Assembly (NCBI RefSeq): GCF_042652985.1
Contig: NZ_JBHSHQ010000046.1
Location: 1-64,000 of the forward strand
DNA length: 64,000 nucleotides
Source: Ruoffia tabacinasalis
GTDB lineage: Bacteria; Bacillota; Bacilli; Lactobacillales; Aerococcaceae
Direction of reading: 5' to 3'
The position numbers and the translations under genes are program-made. Under the pieces are notes generated by a model. The model worked only from the letters and a program-made list of their open reading frames with translations, searched no databases and was not told the origin of the DNA. Within the stretch, counting starts at the first letter, position 1. The number at the start of each line of letters is the position of its first letter. This document shows, one piece after another, positions 51,257 through 60,099 of the stretch.

Positions 51257-53012
51257 TGGCTAATTCCTCCTTCGATAGTTGTGAATAAGCAATTTCCTGG
51301 TATTCAGCGGAAGTTTTCATTAATTCATCATGTGTCCCATTTCCAACCATCCGACCTTTATCTAAAACGATAATCCGATCTGCATCTTTAATTGTTCCGA
51401 TACGTTGGGCAACAATTAATTTAGTTGCATCCGCACAGTCTTTACGAAGTGACTCACGAAGCTGCCGGTCAGTCTGGTAGTCTAAGGCAGAGAAGGAATC
51501 ATCAAAGATAAATATTTCTGGTTGTCTAGCAATCGCACGAGCAATGGACACCCGTTGTTTCTGACCACCCGAAAGATTCGTCCCACCTGGTGTTACTTTC
51601 GCATCATAGCCACCTTCTAGCTTCTCAACGAATTCGTTAGCTTGCGCTGTGTAAACTGCTTCAACTATATCTGATTCTAAGAATCCGTCCTTACCATTAT
51701 CACCATAAGCGATATTTGATTTAATCGTTCCATCAAATAAGCGCGCTTTTTGCGTAACATAACCAATTCGGTTATGAAGGGCAGCTTGTGTATAGTCTTT
51801 AACATTAATCCCATCCACTAGGACCTCGCCTGAAGTCGCTTCGTAAAGTCGAGGAATTAAGTTTATCAATGTACTTTTACCAGAACCAGTCGATCCGATA
51901 AAAGCAACCGTCTCCCCTTGATTTGCAGTGAACGAAATATCTTCGATGACATAATCCTCAGCATCTGGATATTTGAAACTCACTTGTTTGAACTCCACTG
52001 TACCTTTTTGAGCATTTGGAGCTTCAGTCACTTCCCCATCTATGATGGTTGGTTTAGTTTCTAATACTTCTTGAATACGTTGAACCGATACCGATGCACG
52101 TGGAACTAAGATGAAGATAATAATCAACATCATAAAAGCCATCACAATCTGCATCGCATAAGAAGAAAAGACAATCATGTCAGAGAATAAAGTTAACTTC
52201 ATATCAAAACCAGCATTGTTAATAAGAATCGCACCAATCCAGTAAATAGCTAAGGTCAAGCCACTCATGACAAGTTGAATACTCGGTTGCATGAATGACA
52301 TCACACGACTGGTGAATAAGTGCGTATTCGTTAACTCAGTGTTCACCGTATTGAATCTTTCCTCTTGAAAATTCTCCGCATTGTACGCACGAACAACTCT
52401 CAGTCCGGTTAAATTCTCACGTGTCACCCCATTTAATCTATCTGTTAACCCTTGAAGTGATTTGAACTTAGGCATTGCTAAGAAAATCGCAATCCCAACC
52501 GTTAACATGAGGAAAACCACCGCAACCCCAGTCGCAAATGACCATTGCCAACTCTTTCCAGAAATTTTCACCATCGCCCACACAGCAATAATTGGCGCTT
52601 TTATAATCGCTTGCAGACCCATAACAATCAACAATTGTACCTGATTGATATCGTTCGTCGAGCGTGTAATTAAGCTGGATGTTGAAAACCCAGAAATCTC
52701 TTCCATTGAAAATGAAAGAACTTTATCGAAGAGTTTAAAGCGAACAATTGCTCCGAAATTAGCTGCAATTTTAGATGCTAAAACCGCTACAGCGACAGCA
52801 GAAATCAAACTTCCGAACGCACATAACAGCATCATGCCACCCGCAGCATAAATATCACTCATCTGGCTCCCCTCAGTCTGAACCAACATCGTGATTTCAC
52901 TCATATAATCTGGCAATTTCAGATCCAACCACACTTGAATCACTATGAAGACAAGGCTTAAGCCAGCCAGTAGTGCTTCTTTCATTGTTAAATTTTTAAA
53001 TATTTTTAACAT
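51249..53012 (-). CDS. ABC multidrug exporter subunit, degenerate half (LmrC/BmrC-like)
   Basis: A 587-aa half-transporter. Walker A is GSTGSGKSTLINLI, the signature the canonical LSGGQKQR, but Walker B reads IFIFDDSFSALD: Asp replaces the catalytic Glu, the hallmark of the degenerate site in BmrCD/LmrCD-type heterodimers. The H-loop His is Gln (VAQRIG). Start at 53012, with GGGGAG upstream. A histidine kinase/response regulator pair lies directly upstream, a common pairing for drug-induced exporters. Confidence 0.92.
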   Translation of the reverse strand: MLKIFKNLTMKEALLAGLSLVFIVIQVWLDLKLPDYMSEITMLVQTEGSQMSDIYAAGGMMLLCAFGSLISAVAVAVLASKIAANFGAIVRFKLFDKVLSFSMEEISGFSTSSLITRSTNDINQVQLLIVMGLQAIIKAPIIAVWAMVKISGKSWQWSFATGVAVVFLMLTVGIAIFLAMPKFKSLQGLTDRLNGVTRENLTGLRVVRAYNAENFQEERFNTVNTELTNTHLFTSRVMSFMQPSIQLVMSGLTLAIYWIGAILINNAGFDMKLTLFSDMIVFSSYAMQIVMAFMMLIIIFILVPRASVSVQRIQEVLETKPTIIDGEVTEAPNAQKGTVEFKQVSFKYPDAEDYVIEDISFTANQGETVAFIGSTGSGKSTLINLIPRLYEATSGEVLVDGINVKDYTQAALHNRIGYVTQKARLFDGTIKSNIAYGDNGKDGFLESDIVEAVYTAQANEFVEKLEGGYDAKVTPGGTNLSGGQKQRVSIARAIARQPEIFIFDDSFSALDYQTDRQLRESLRKDCADATKLIVAQRIGTIKDADRIIVLDKGRMVGNGTHDELMKTSAEYQEIAYSQLSKEELANE

Positions 53013-53058
53013 AAAATACTCCCCTCGATGCATTATTTATTAGTTAAGACAAGAAAGA

Positions 53059-53096
53059 CGTACTTATCTCCAAAGCAAACCCTCGGAAATAGTACG
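53059..53096 (-). promoter_or_regulatory. Hairpin in the ABC exporter leader
   Basis: On the minus strand CGTACTATTTCC pairs with GGAGATAAGTACG (one bulge, one G-T) around 13 bases. It lies 47-84 bases before the start codon. No T run follows directly, so it may be an mRNA-structure or attenuation element; bmrCD-like genes are known to be attenuated. Confidence 0.5.
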
Positions 53097-53163
53097 TGAC
53101 AGTACCCATCATAACTTTCTAGTTCTATACTATCTTTCTACCATTAAATGAATCTAAACAAAA

Positions 53164-53187
53164 AAATGCTGAGTCCTCTCAGCATTT
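53164..53187 (-). terminator. Terminator of the two-component operon
   Basis: On the minus strand AAATGCTGAG pairs with CTCAGCATTT and is followed by T. It includes the kinase stop codon. Confidence 0.88.
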
Positions 53188-54262
53188 ACCCATTCTTTTG
53201 TTCTTTAGGCAAGACGACAATGAATTTCGTCCACTCGTCATTACTCTCAACATTTATATTCCCTTTATGTAATTCGACGACCCTTTGAGCAATCGATAAA
53301 CCAATCCCGAATCCTTCACTTGCATGAGAAGTATCTGCTTGCCAGTATTTATTAAAAATCCTTTCCTGGTCTTCTTCAGAAATCTTAGTTCCATAATTTG
53401 TTATTTCTACGGTTAAATAATCATCATTGGCTTTAATCGTTGATTTTACTGGTGTTTGTTCCGGGGCGAATTTAATTGAATTATCAAATAAGTTTATCCA
53501 AATTTGCTTAAGTAACTCTTCATTCGCTTCAATCATGTGCTCATCGAACTCCGGCATCATAGTTAAGTCTTTCTTGGCCCATTTTTCTTCCAATAAAACC
53601 ATTGAGTTTCTCAATTGTTCCGATAAATTAAACTCGGTAACATCAGTTAATATGGTCTGATTCTCAACTTTTGTTAAATCTAACGCATTCGTCGCAAGAT
53701 CTGCGAGTCGACTTCCTTCATTAACAATTATCTTTAAATATTCATCTTGTTTTTCTTTTGATAAATTTCCTTTTTGAACGAGTTTTGCAAATCCTCGAAT
53801 TGAAACAATGGGCGTCTTGAATTCATGGGAAAAGTTATTCACAAAATCCGAGCGTAACATCTCAGTATTAGACAACTCTTCAGCTAAATTATTAAAACTC
53901 TTTGATAAGTCTTTCCCAACTTGACTGCGTCCCAAATGAATTCTCGCATCATAATTCCCATGAGCTAGCCGGTCCATTCCCTCAATTAGTATATTGACTG
54001 GCTTTAATGGAAACGCACTAAGTATAGCTGCCACAAATGTTCCAATCACAATACTAATGAGCGCAAATAATAATATTGGATATAATATACTTGGGCTTTG
54101 AATATGAGTTTGAATGATTCCAGTATGCGCAAGTAGATAGATTAATAAGCTAACAATGGCCATCGTAATGACCATAATAATAAAGACAATCGCGGAGAAT
54201 ATAATTGTCAGCATCGTTCTAGGCAATAGTTTCCTTTTTCTAAGCAATTTCTTTCTTGTCAT
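53186..54262 (-). CDS. Sensor histidine kinase
   Basis: A 358-aa membrane kinase. Two helices (about 16-41 and 55-85) frame a very short outside loop, as in membrane-stress or drug sensors. Then come HAMP, the HisKA box NFSHEFKTPIVSIRGF with the phospho-His, and the ATPase domain (NLFDNSIKFAP, GFGIGLSIAQRVV). Coupled to the response regulator by a 4-base overlap. The ABC exporter downstream is the probable target. Confidence 0.92.
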   Translation of the reverse strand: MTRKKLLRKRKLLPRTMLTIIFSAIVFIIMVITMAIVSLLIYLLAHTGIIQTHIQSPSILYPILLFALISIVIGTFVAAILSAFPLKPVNILIEGMDRLAHGNYDARIHLGRSQVGKDLSKSFNNLAEELSNTEMLRSDFVNNFSHEFKTPIVSIRGFAKLVQKGNLSKEKQDEYLKIIVNEGSRLADLATNALDLTKVENQTILTDVTEFNLSEQLRNSMVLLEEKWAKKDLTMMPEFDEHMIEANEELLKQIWINLFDNSIKFAPEQTPVKSTIKANDDYLTVEITNYGTKISEEDQERIFNKYWQADTSHASEGFGIGLSIAQRVVELHKGNINVESNDEWTKFIVVLPKEQKNG

Positions 54263-54933
54263 ACGCGCTTCACCGCCCGATAACCTAAGCCGCGAACGGA
54301 TTCAATGTCAAACTCTGGCCACTCACCAAATCGCTTACGAAGCCTTGCGACGTGGACTGTTACTGTCTCCCAACCTGTATCACTGTCCACTCCCCATATT
54401 TCATCCATTAATTGGATACGTGTATAAATTTTCCCTGGATATGATAAAAGCATATAAAGTAATTGAAATTCTTTTTGTGGCAAAGTATGTACTTCATTTA
54501 AACGAGACACCATTAATTTGTCATAATCTAGAGTGACTTCGCCAATATTAATTTCTCTTTCAGTTGCAATTTTGGCACGACGAAGAAGAGCCTTAATTCG
54601 AAGAAGCATTTCCTCCTCATCTACCGGCTTAATCATATAATCGTCCGTCCCAGCAATAAAACCTTGCTTACGATCGATTGGCAACTGCTTAGCAGATACC
54701 ATTAAAATAGGTAAGTCATTTTTCATTTCTCGTAATATTTTAGTGAACTCATAACCATCCATATTAGGCATCATAATATCCAACAAGACTAGATCAATAT
54801 GTTGATTTTCCATCAGATCAAGGGCATCTTGACCATCTTCTGCGGTAAAGACTTTATAATTTTCTTCTTCTAAAACTGCTCGCATTAATTGGCGTGTGTT
54901 TTTATTATCATCTACAACTAAAATTTGGAACAT
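54259..54933 (-). CDS. Response regulator, OmpR family
   Basis: A 224-aa regulator. The receiver has DD at 8-9, phospho-Asp52 in LLDIMMPNMDG and the conserved Lys in KPVD. The C-terminal winged helix has the OmpR pattern (LPQKEFQLLYMLLSYPGKIYTR, VTVHVARLRKRFG). The start at 54933 follows GAGGTGA; ATG at 54942 overlaps it. First gene of the pair. Confidence 0.93.
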   Translation of the reverse strand: MFQILVVDDNKNTRQLMRAVLEEENYKVFTAEDGQDALDLMENQHIDLVLLDIMMPNMDGYEFTKILREMKNDLPILMVSAKQLPIDRKQGFIAGTDDYMIKPVDEEEMLLRIKALLRRAKIATEREINIGEVTLDYDKLMVSRLNEVHTLPQKEFQLLYMLLSYPGKIYTRIQLMDEIWGVDSDTGWETVTVHVARLRKRFGEWPEFDIESVRGLGYRAVKRV

Positions 54934-55016
54934 CCCAATCACCTCATTACTAATTATAGTCGATTAAGTTAACTAGAGCTAAACTTATGGGCGCGGAGTA
55001 TATATTTTAAATACCA

Positions 55017-55411
55017 ATCCCCCCTGTCATGATCTGACAAAGGGAGTTGGAGTTTTAATAGGACAGGTCATGTTGTGACAGGGGAGTTAGACTGTTAACG
55101 GAACGGGTCATGTTGTGACATGGGAAATTAAACGCCTAACAGGACGAGTCATCTCATGACAGGGGAAATTAAACCTCTAACGGGACAGGTCACCACATGA
55201 CACGGGATATTAAACGGCTAACGGGACACGTCACCATATGACAAGGGAAATTAAACGCCTAACAGGACACGTCACCACATGACAAGGGAAATTAAATGCC
55301 TAACGGGACACGTCACCACATGACACGGGAAATTAAACAGCTAACGGGACGGGTCATCACATGACAGGGGAAACTAAACGTCTAACAGGATGGGTCACCA
55401 TATGACACGTC
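55017..55411. repeat. Tandem array, family R5 (about 9 x 41 bp)
   Basis: The TAAC element recurs with exact 41-base spacing: 55096, 55137, 55178, 55219, 55260, 55301, 55342 and 55383, with one more unit before. Each unit carries GTCA-N5-TGAC inside a GGGACAGGTCACCACATGAC-type inverted repeat and a GGGAAATTAAACGCC linker. This array lies between divergent genes (two-component operon and TetR), unlike most others, but ends about 35 bases before the first TetR operator. Confidence 0.92.
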
Positions 55412-55447
55412 CCATTAAACTTTATTCAAGTTATTAAACAAATATAA

Positions 55448-55476
55448 TTGACCATCCTGGTCATTATTGTTAGAAT
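55448..55476 (+). promoter_or_regulatory. TetR-ABC operon promoter
   Basis: TTGACC (55448-55453), 17-base spacer, TAGAAT (55471-55476). The -35 lies inside operator 1. Confidence 0.8.
55449..55463. promoter_or_regulatory. TetR operator 1
   Basis: TGACCA-TCC-TGGTCA, a perfect 6-3-6 palindrome overlapping the -35. Confidence 0.85.
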
Positions 55477-55486
55477 AAAAATAAGT

Positions 55487-55501
55487 TGACCAGTGTGGTC
55501 A
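55487..55501. promoter_or_regulatory. TetR operator 2
   Basis: TGACCA-GTG-TGGTCA, the same palindrome 38 bases downstream, just past the -10. Two identical half-site pairs around the promoter point to auto-repression by the adjacent TetR protein. Confidence 0.85.
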
Positions 55502-55522
55502 TTAATAGAAAGTAGGTGCTTT

Positions 55523-56194
55523 ATGTTTGAAAGCCAGCAGTTTAATCGCATTGATGGTGCAAAGAAAGAACGCATTTTGAATGCAGCTTTTAAAGAATTT
55601 GCTGAGAAAGGGTTTGACGATGCCTCAACAAATCGGATTGCTAAGGAAGCGAATATTAGTAAGGGGAGTTTGTTTAATTACTTCAATAACAAAGAAGGTT
55701 TGTTTAAGTATTTAATTGAATTATCTTTAAAACGCATTGATACCATGTATTTTCAAAAGGTAAATTATGACATTACGGATATTTTTGAGCGGATCATTCA
55801 TTTTTCAGAAATAAAAAATCAAGAATACCCTAGATTTAAAGATACGTTTGACTTTCTAGGTCATATTTTTGTAAATATTTCCCGCTACACAGCTATATAT
55901 GAGGGGTTAGCAGAGGCAAAGCAAGCGATTGAAAAGCAAGTGGATACTGTCTTAAATAAAGACATTGATTTAACAAAATTCCGTGAAGATATTGATGCAA
56001 ATAAGGCATTGAATTTGATATATTGGTCGATTGAAGGTTACCGCAGTAAGCTTGTGGCACAATTTTCCGATACGGATTTTACAGCGATAAATCCATCAGA
56101 TTTAACACCACTTTATGATGAATTTTTCGATTATATTCATTTATTAAAGACAGTATATTACAAACCAACATACGTTTCTGACAGCTCTAAATAA
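55523..56194 (+). CDS. TetR-family regulator
   Basis: A 223-aa regulator. The N-terminal DNA-binding domain is typical (KKERILNAAFKEFAEKGFDDASTNRIAKEANISKGSLFNYFNNKEGL); the C-terminal ligand domain is unique. The start at 55523 follows GTAGGTG. Two TGACCA-N3-TGGTCA operators flank its promoter. It heads an operon with an ABC ATPase and permease, so it most likely senses the exported compound. Confidence 0.93.
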   Translation: MFESQQFNRIDGAKKERILNAAFKEFAEKGFDDASTNRIAKEANISKGSLFNYFNNKEGLFKYLIELSLKRIDTMYFQKVNYDITDIFERIIHFSEIKNQEYPRFKDTFDFLGHIFVNISRYTAIYEGLAEAKQAIEKQVDTVLNKDIDLTKFREDIDANKALNLIYWSIEGYRSKLVAQFSDTDFTAINPSDLTPLYDEFFDYIHLLKTVYYKPTYVSDSSK

Positions 56195-56204
56195 GGAGGA
56201 TAAC

Positions 56205-57107
56205 ATGTCAAAAGTCATTGAAGTACAAAATTTAACAAAGAACTTTGGAAAATTCACAGCCTTAGATAAAGTTAATTTGAATGTTAATAAAGGTGAAATC
56301 CATGGTTTTATTGGACCAAATGGTGCCGGTAAATCAACCACGATTCGAGTTCTATTAGGTATGTTAAAAGCAGATTCGGGACAAGTGAAAGTGTTTGATC
56401 AAGATGCTTGGAAACAATCCGTTGATATTCATAGACGCATTGCTTATGTGCCAGGCGATGCGAATCTTTGGCCAAATCTCACGGGTGGTCAAACCATTGA
56501 CTTATTACTGAAGATGCATGGGAGTCAGGTGAATCAAGCACGTCTGGATGATTTAATTCAACGCTTTGAACTTGATCCGACCAAGAAGAGTCGGACTTAT
56601 TCTAAAGGGAACCGCCAGAAGGTTGTTTTAATCGCCGCTTTTGCAGCAGATGTGGATTTATATATCCTAGATGAGCCCACTTCTGGTCTGGATCCGTTAA
56701 TGGAACGGCTTTTCCAAGAACTGGTCTGTGAAGCGAAGGAAAATGGGAAAAGTGTACTCTTATCGAGTCATATTCTATCCGAAGTGGAACGTCTGTGTGA
56801 CAGTGTTTCGATTATTCGTAACGGGCAAATTATTGAGTCAGACACACTCGATGAGTTGCGCCACTTAACTCGAAGTAAATTAACAATTCAAACGGAAAAT
56901 CCTGTAACTGATTTAGCTCAGTTAGAAGGCGTCCATGATTTAGTGGAGATGGACGGGAATCAATACCAGATGCAGATTGAGAGTCAAAAACTCAATGCGA
57001 TTATGCAACATCTCTCAGACTTTAATTTAGTTAAGTTGGAAAGCCAACCACCGACGTTAGAAGATTTATTCTTACATCACTACGAGAATCCGCAAGGAGG
57101 TCAGTAG
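56205..57107 (+). CDS. ABC transporter ATP-binding protein (DrrA-like)
   Basis: A 300-aa ATPase of the ABC-2 exporter type. Walker A is GPNGAGKSTTIRVLLG, the signature region YSKGNRQKV (the usual LSGGQ is SKGNR, a common variant in this subgroup) and Walker B YILDEPTSGLDPLM. The C-terminal extension is typical of DrrA proteins. Ribosome site AAGGAGG; 10 bases after tetR. Confidence 0.92.
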   Translation: MSKVIEVQNLTKNFGKFTALDKVNLNVNKGEIHGFIGPNGAGKSTTIRVLLGMLKADSGQVKVFDQDAWKQSVDIHRRIAYVPGDANLWPNLTGGQTIDLLLKMHGSQVNQARLDDLIQRFELDPTKKSRTYSKGNRQKVVLIAAFAADVDLYILDEPTSGLDPLMERLFQELVCEAKENGKSVLLSSHILSEVERLCDSVSIIRNGQIIESDTLDELRHLTRSKLTIQTENPVTDLAQLEGVHDLVEMDGNQYQMQIESQKLNAIMQHLSDFNLVKLESQPPTLEDLFLHHYENPQGGQ

Positions 57108-57110
57108 TTT

Positions 57111-58703
57111 ATGTTCACACAGCTTTTTAAAGAGACTGGCCGGATTTTTAGTTTGTTATTTCGACAACATCGGTTGAATATTATTCTTTGGCTGGTTGGA
57201 ATCGTTGGACTGACTTTAGGTGTGGCTTACGTTTACCCTATGATTTATGAAAATCAAAGCGACTTAGTCGGCTTAGGTATTACAATGCAAAACCCTGCCA
57301 TGACTGCGATGTTAGGTCCTGCTCAGTCACCCTCAGATTACACAGCTGCGATTGCTTTTGCTGGAGAAATGTTGTTATTTACCGCCATTGGCGTGGCTGT
57401 TATGAACATTTTGTTAGCAAGCACGACAACACGGTTGGATGAAGAGGAAGGTCGACTAGAGCTCGTTCAATCCTTACCCGTTGGAAAATTATCTTATACA
57501 ACTGCTGCGACTTTATTAATGTTGTTACTCAATGCAATCATTACATTAGTAATTGCTGTTGGCTTGGGTGTTATGGATAGTGCAGATTTTACTTGGGAGG
57601 CTTCATTTTTATATGGAGCGGTCCTTGGAACCACTGGGTTATTCTTTTCAGGTGTCACCATTGTTGCCGCTCAGTTGAGTGAAACTACTCGGGGAACACG
57701 TAGTATCGCCTTTACTGTGCTCATTCTTTCATATATTATTCGTGCGTTTGGAGACGTTAGTAATGAAACTCTATCACTTTTTTCACCGTTAGGTTGGACT
57801 GTGCGCACAGAAGTGTTTGCGACGAATGAATGGTGGCCAATTATTGGATTGGTGGTCGGGTCGGTCATTCTGATTGGCATCGGCTTTATATTAAACCGTC
57901 GCCGTGATATTTTCCAGGGTCTATTGCCTCAACGTCCTGGTAGAAAAAATGCTTCTTGGTTCTTGAAAACTTTACCTGGATTTGTTTGGAGTCAAGAAAA
58001 GGTTAAACTCATTTCATGGGCTTTAGGAATTTTCCTTATTGCAGCGGCGTTTGGTGCGATCTTAGGTGATCTCGAAACGTACTTTGCTGATTTGGATATT
58101 TTACAAGCTTTTCTACCAAATTTGGACACGGCGACTTTAACTGAGGAATTTACACGATTATTGTTCGCAATCATGTCCCTATTTACTGGGATCCCGGCTG
58201 TTACGATGATCACGAGTCTAAAGCATGAGGAAGATATTGGCCGATTGGACAATATATACAGTCGTTCTGTTTCACGCACGAAGTTGTTACTGACCTATTA
58301 TTGTATCGGTTTAGTATTTATTGCAATTATGCAACTTTTAATGGCGGTTGGTATTTATTACCCTGCTAGCCTAGTGATGGTCGAATCTTTATCTCTAGTA
58401 ACTTTTGTTGAAATGGCCCTGTTATATGTTCCTAGCATTTGGTTCCTATTAAGTTTGGCTACTTTCATACTTGGTTTCGTTCCTAAAGTTATGCCATTAA
58501 TTTGGCTATACTTAACGTTCGCTTTTATAGTGAGCTATTTAGGTGAACTTATGGAATTTCCAGAATGGTTAAATAACTTATCTGTCTTTTACCATACGCC
58601 AGTGGAATTCGATGGGTTCCCTCTACTTGTCATAATCGTTGTAGCTATTGTACTATCGGCGCTTGGTTTCATTGGATATAACCGCCGTGATTTGAAAAAT
58701 TAA
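57111..58703 (+). CDS. ABC-2 type exporter permease, 12 helices
   Basis: A 530-aa permease with about twelve helices in two halves, resembling the large permeases annotated as exporters of polyketide antibiotics. The internal repeat is visible (RLDEEEGRLELVQSLPVGKLSY in the first half, KHEEDIGRLDNIYSRSVSRTKLL in the second). Three bases separate it from the ATPase stop. With the ATPase it should export a drug or lipid under TetR control. Confidence 0.88.
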   Translation: MFTQLFKETGRIFSLLFRQHRLNIILWLVGIVGLTLGVAYVYPMIYENQSDLVGLGITMQNPAMTAMLGPAQSPSDYTAAIAFAGEMLLFTAIGVAVMNILLASTTTRLDEEEGRLELVQSLPVGKLSYTTAATLLMLLLNAIITLVIAVGLGVMDSADFTWEASFLYGAVLGTTGLFFSGVTIVAAQLSETTRGTRSIAFTVLILSYIIRAFGDVSNETLSLFSPLGWTVRTEVFATNEWWPIIGLVVGSVILIGIGFILNRRRDIFQGLLPQRPGRKNASWFLKTLPGFVWSQEKVKLISWALGIFLIAAAFGAILGDLETYFADLDILQAFLPNLDTATLTEEFTRLLFAIMSLFTGIPAVTMITSLKHEEDIGRLDNIYSRSVSRTKLLLTYYCIGLVFIAIMQLLMAVGIYYPASLVMVESLSLVTFVEMALLYVPSIWFLLSLATFILGFVPKVMPLIWLYLTFAFIVSYLGELMEFPEWLNNLSVFYHTPVEFDGFPLLVIIVVAIVLSALGFIGYNRRDLKN

Positions 58704-58711
58704 TAGTAAAA

Positions 58712-58749
58712 AAACCGCTAAAGCATTTTTCAACTTTAGCGGTTTTTCT
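58712..58749. terminator. Bidirectional terminator between the permease and GDPD genes
   Basis: AAACCGCTAAAG pairs with CTTTAGCGGTTT around ten bases, with T/A runs on both sides. Confidence 0.93.
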
Positions 58750-59593
58750 AGTTTCTTTCTCTAATACGGTTACGGTAATCATTCACGAAGTTAGGCCAAT
58801 CGGTCTTGATGACGTTGACTCCGTATTTTCTCATAATACTCCAGACATAAGTTTCACTACCAAGAATTGCGGCTGTATCGTCCAGCACATCGAATAGTTT
58901 ATACTCTCTACCAAGGTGTTCAGAATTGGCAATAATCATCATATCTTGGTGAATCAGTTTATTTAACCAATTACTTTCTAGCAATGAATGATGATTTAAA
59001 TCATCAATTCTTAAATCAACACCAATTAATCGAATATTTTCATAAGACTTTACTCGTTCAAAGTCAGCTTGTTCGTAGGCAATCGCAACGAATGGTATAT
59101 TCACATTCGCTTCGTTTAACAACTCTAATGACTTTGGTTCGGCTGGTGCTTTTAGGAATAATAATTCTTTCTTACCTGATTTGATTAATATGTCAAAAAG
59201 AGCTTCATCATCCCAGTAATCTGACGTTCGATCTATATTTACAATATAGTTTATTGGAAGCCAATCTAGAAAGTCTTCTAACTTTTCTACTCGGTAGCCA
59301 GATTTTTGTCCATTTGAATTGAGTAACACTAAAGAATCAATCTCTTCAGAGGTCATCTTTTCAAACTCTTTATCAACATCTAGTAACATTCTTACGGCTA
59401 ATTTATGAAATAAATAATACACGCCGTCAGCTGAGCGACATACGTCGACCTCTATAATATCTGCTCCCGCTTTTTTAGCGGTAATTGCAGCTTGACGGGT
59501 ATTTTGAATTACATTCCCACCCCAGAATCCGCGGTGGGCCATAATTAAGAACTTTTTATCATCTTTGGTTTGTTTAATAATATTTTCACTCAT
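58748..59593 (-). CDS. Glycerophosphodiester phosphodiesterase family protein, atypical active site
   Basis: A 281-aa TIM-barrel protein of the GDPD family, without signal peptide. H20-R21 (MAHRGF) and E48-x-D50 (IIEVDV) are kept. However, the usual PENT motif reads IQNT, with Gln at 30 in place of the metal-binding Glu, and the HD motif reads H63-K (LFHK). Metal binding is therefore altered; it may act on a different phosphodiester or be inactive. The region 59594-59821 upstream is AT-rich, and I see only weak promoter-like sequence there. Confidence 0.75.
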   Translation of the reverse strand: MSENIIKQTKDDKKFLIMAHRGFWGGNVIQNTRQAAITAKKAGADIIEVDVCRSADGVYYLFHKLAVRMLLDVDKEFEKMTSEEIDSLVLLNSNGQKSGYRVEKLEDFLDWLPINYIVNIDRTSDYWDDEALFDILIKSGKKELLFLKAPAEPKSLELLNEANVNIPFVAIAYEQADFERVKSYENIRLIGVDLRIDDLNHHSLLESNWLNKLIHQDMMIIANSEHLGREYKLFDVLDDTAAILGSETYVWSIMRKYGVNVIKTDWPNFVNDYRNRIRERN

Positions 59594-59821
59594 TTTATTC
59601 TCTTTCTTTTAATTTTTCTATTAACTATTTTTTTAATTATATTTTCGATTAAGGCTAAAAATACCTGTCAGTTTGTAAAAGGTATACATTGCGAATATAC
59701 TCATATTGTAATCGATTACCTACATTTGTCATTATAACACCGTCTTGAGGGTATTGATATGCCTTTTCTATGTTTTCCTTAATGATATTAATAATATTCA
59801 TTAACTAGTATTTAATAACGC

Positions 59822-59850
59822 TTGCACATTTTAATTCCGTGTGTTATCTT
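59822..59850 (+). promoter_or_regulatory. Promoter of the Val-leader / LivJ-like gene
   Basis: TTGCAC (59822-59827), 17-base spacer, TATCTT (59845-59850). The promoter of the paralogue at 61360 has the same two boxes and spacing. Confidence 0.82.
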
Positions 59851-59891
59851 TGTGTCACATTAGAAAAATTAAAATTAAAGGAGAAAACTAA

Positions 59892-59951
59892 ATGATTCTG
59901 TTAACAAACACAAAATTAAACAACGTCGTCGTCGACGCTGTCAGGACTTAG
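59892..59951 (+). CDS. Leader peptide rich in valine codons
   Basis: A 19-aa reading frame, MILLTNTKLNNVVVDAVRT, ending TAG. GGAG lies 8 bases before the ATG. It contains three consecutive GTC codons and a fourth Val shortly after, plus Leu codons near the start. The last codons (AGG ACT) form the 5' arm of the first attenuator stem, so ribosome position decides which stem forms. The matching frame at 61431 keeps the flanks but has five Ile codons in place of VVVDAV. Confidence 0.9.
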   Translation: MILLTNTKLNNVVVDAVRT

Positions 59952-60068
59952 CTTATTCGATAAAAATTCGAATATATGCCAAGTCCTATTCGTGTTTGTT
60001 GACAGAATAGGATTTTCTTTTTAAAAGCCCTATTCTATCCGCAAGATAGAATAGGGCTTTTTATTTTT
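59943..60068 (+). promoter_or_regulatory. Valine attenuator with competing stems
   Basis: Segment 1 (AGGACTT 59943-59949, TATTCGA 59954-59960) pairs with segment 2 (TCGAATA 59968-59974, AAGTCCT 59981-59987). Segment 2 can instead pair with segment 3: TCCTATTC 59984-59991 with GAATAGGA 60005-60012. Segment 3 can also pair with segment 4 (CCTATTC 60029-60035). The terminator is segments 4 and 5: AAAGCCCTATTCTATC with GATAGAATAGGGCTTT (60024-60060), then a T tract. Stalling at Val codons favours 1:2 and 3:4, hence read-through; full translation masks 1, gives 2:3 and the terminator. Confidence 0.88.
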
Positions 60069-60099
60069 CTATTGAAACTTAAAAAAGGGGATTATTATT

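Noticed and set aside
2456..55411. CRISPR arrays
   Set aside because: The arrays are head-to-tail repeats without unique spacers of constant length between identical repeats, and no cas genes are present.
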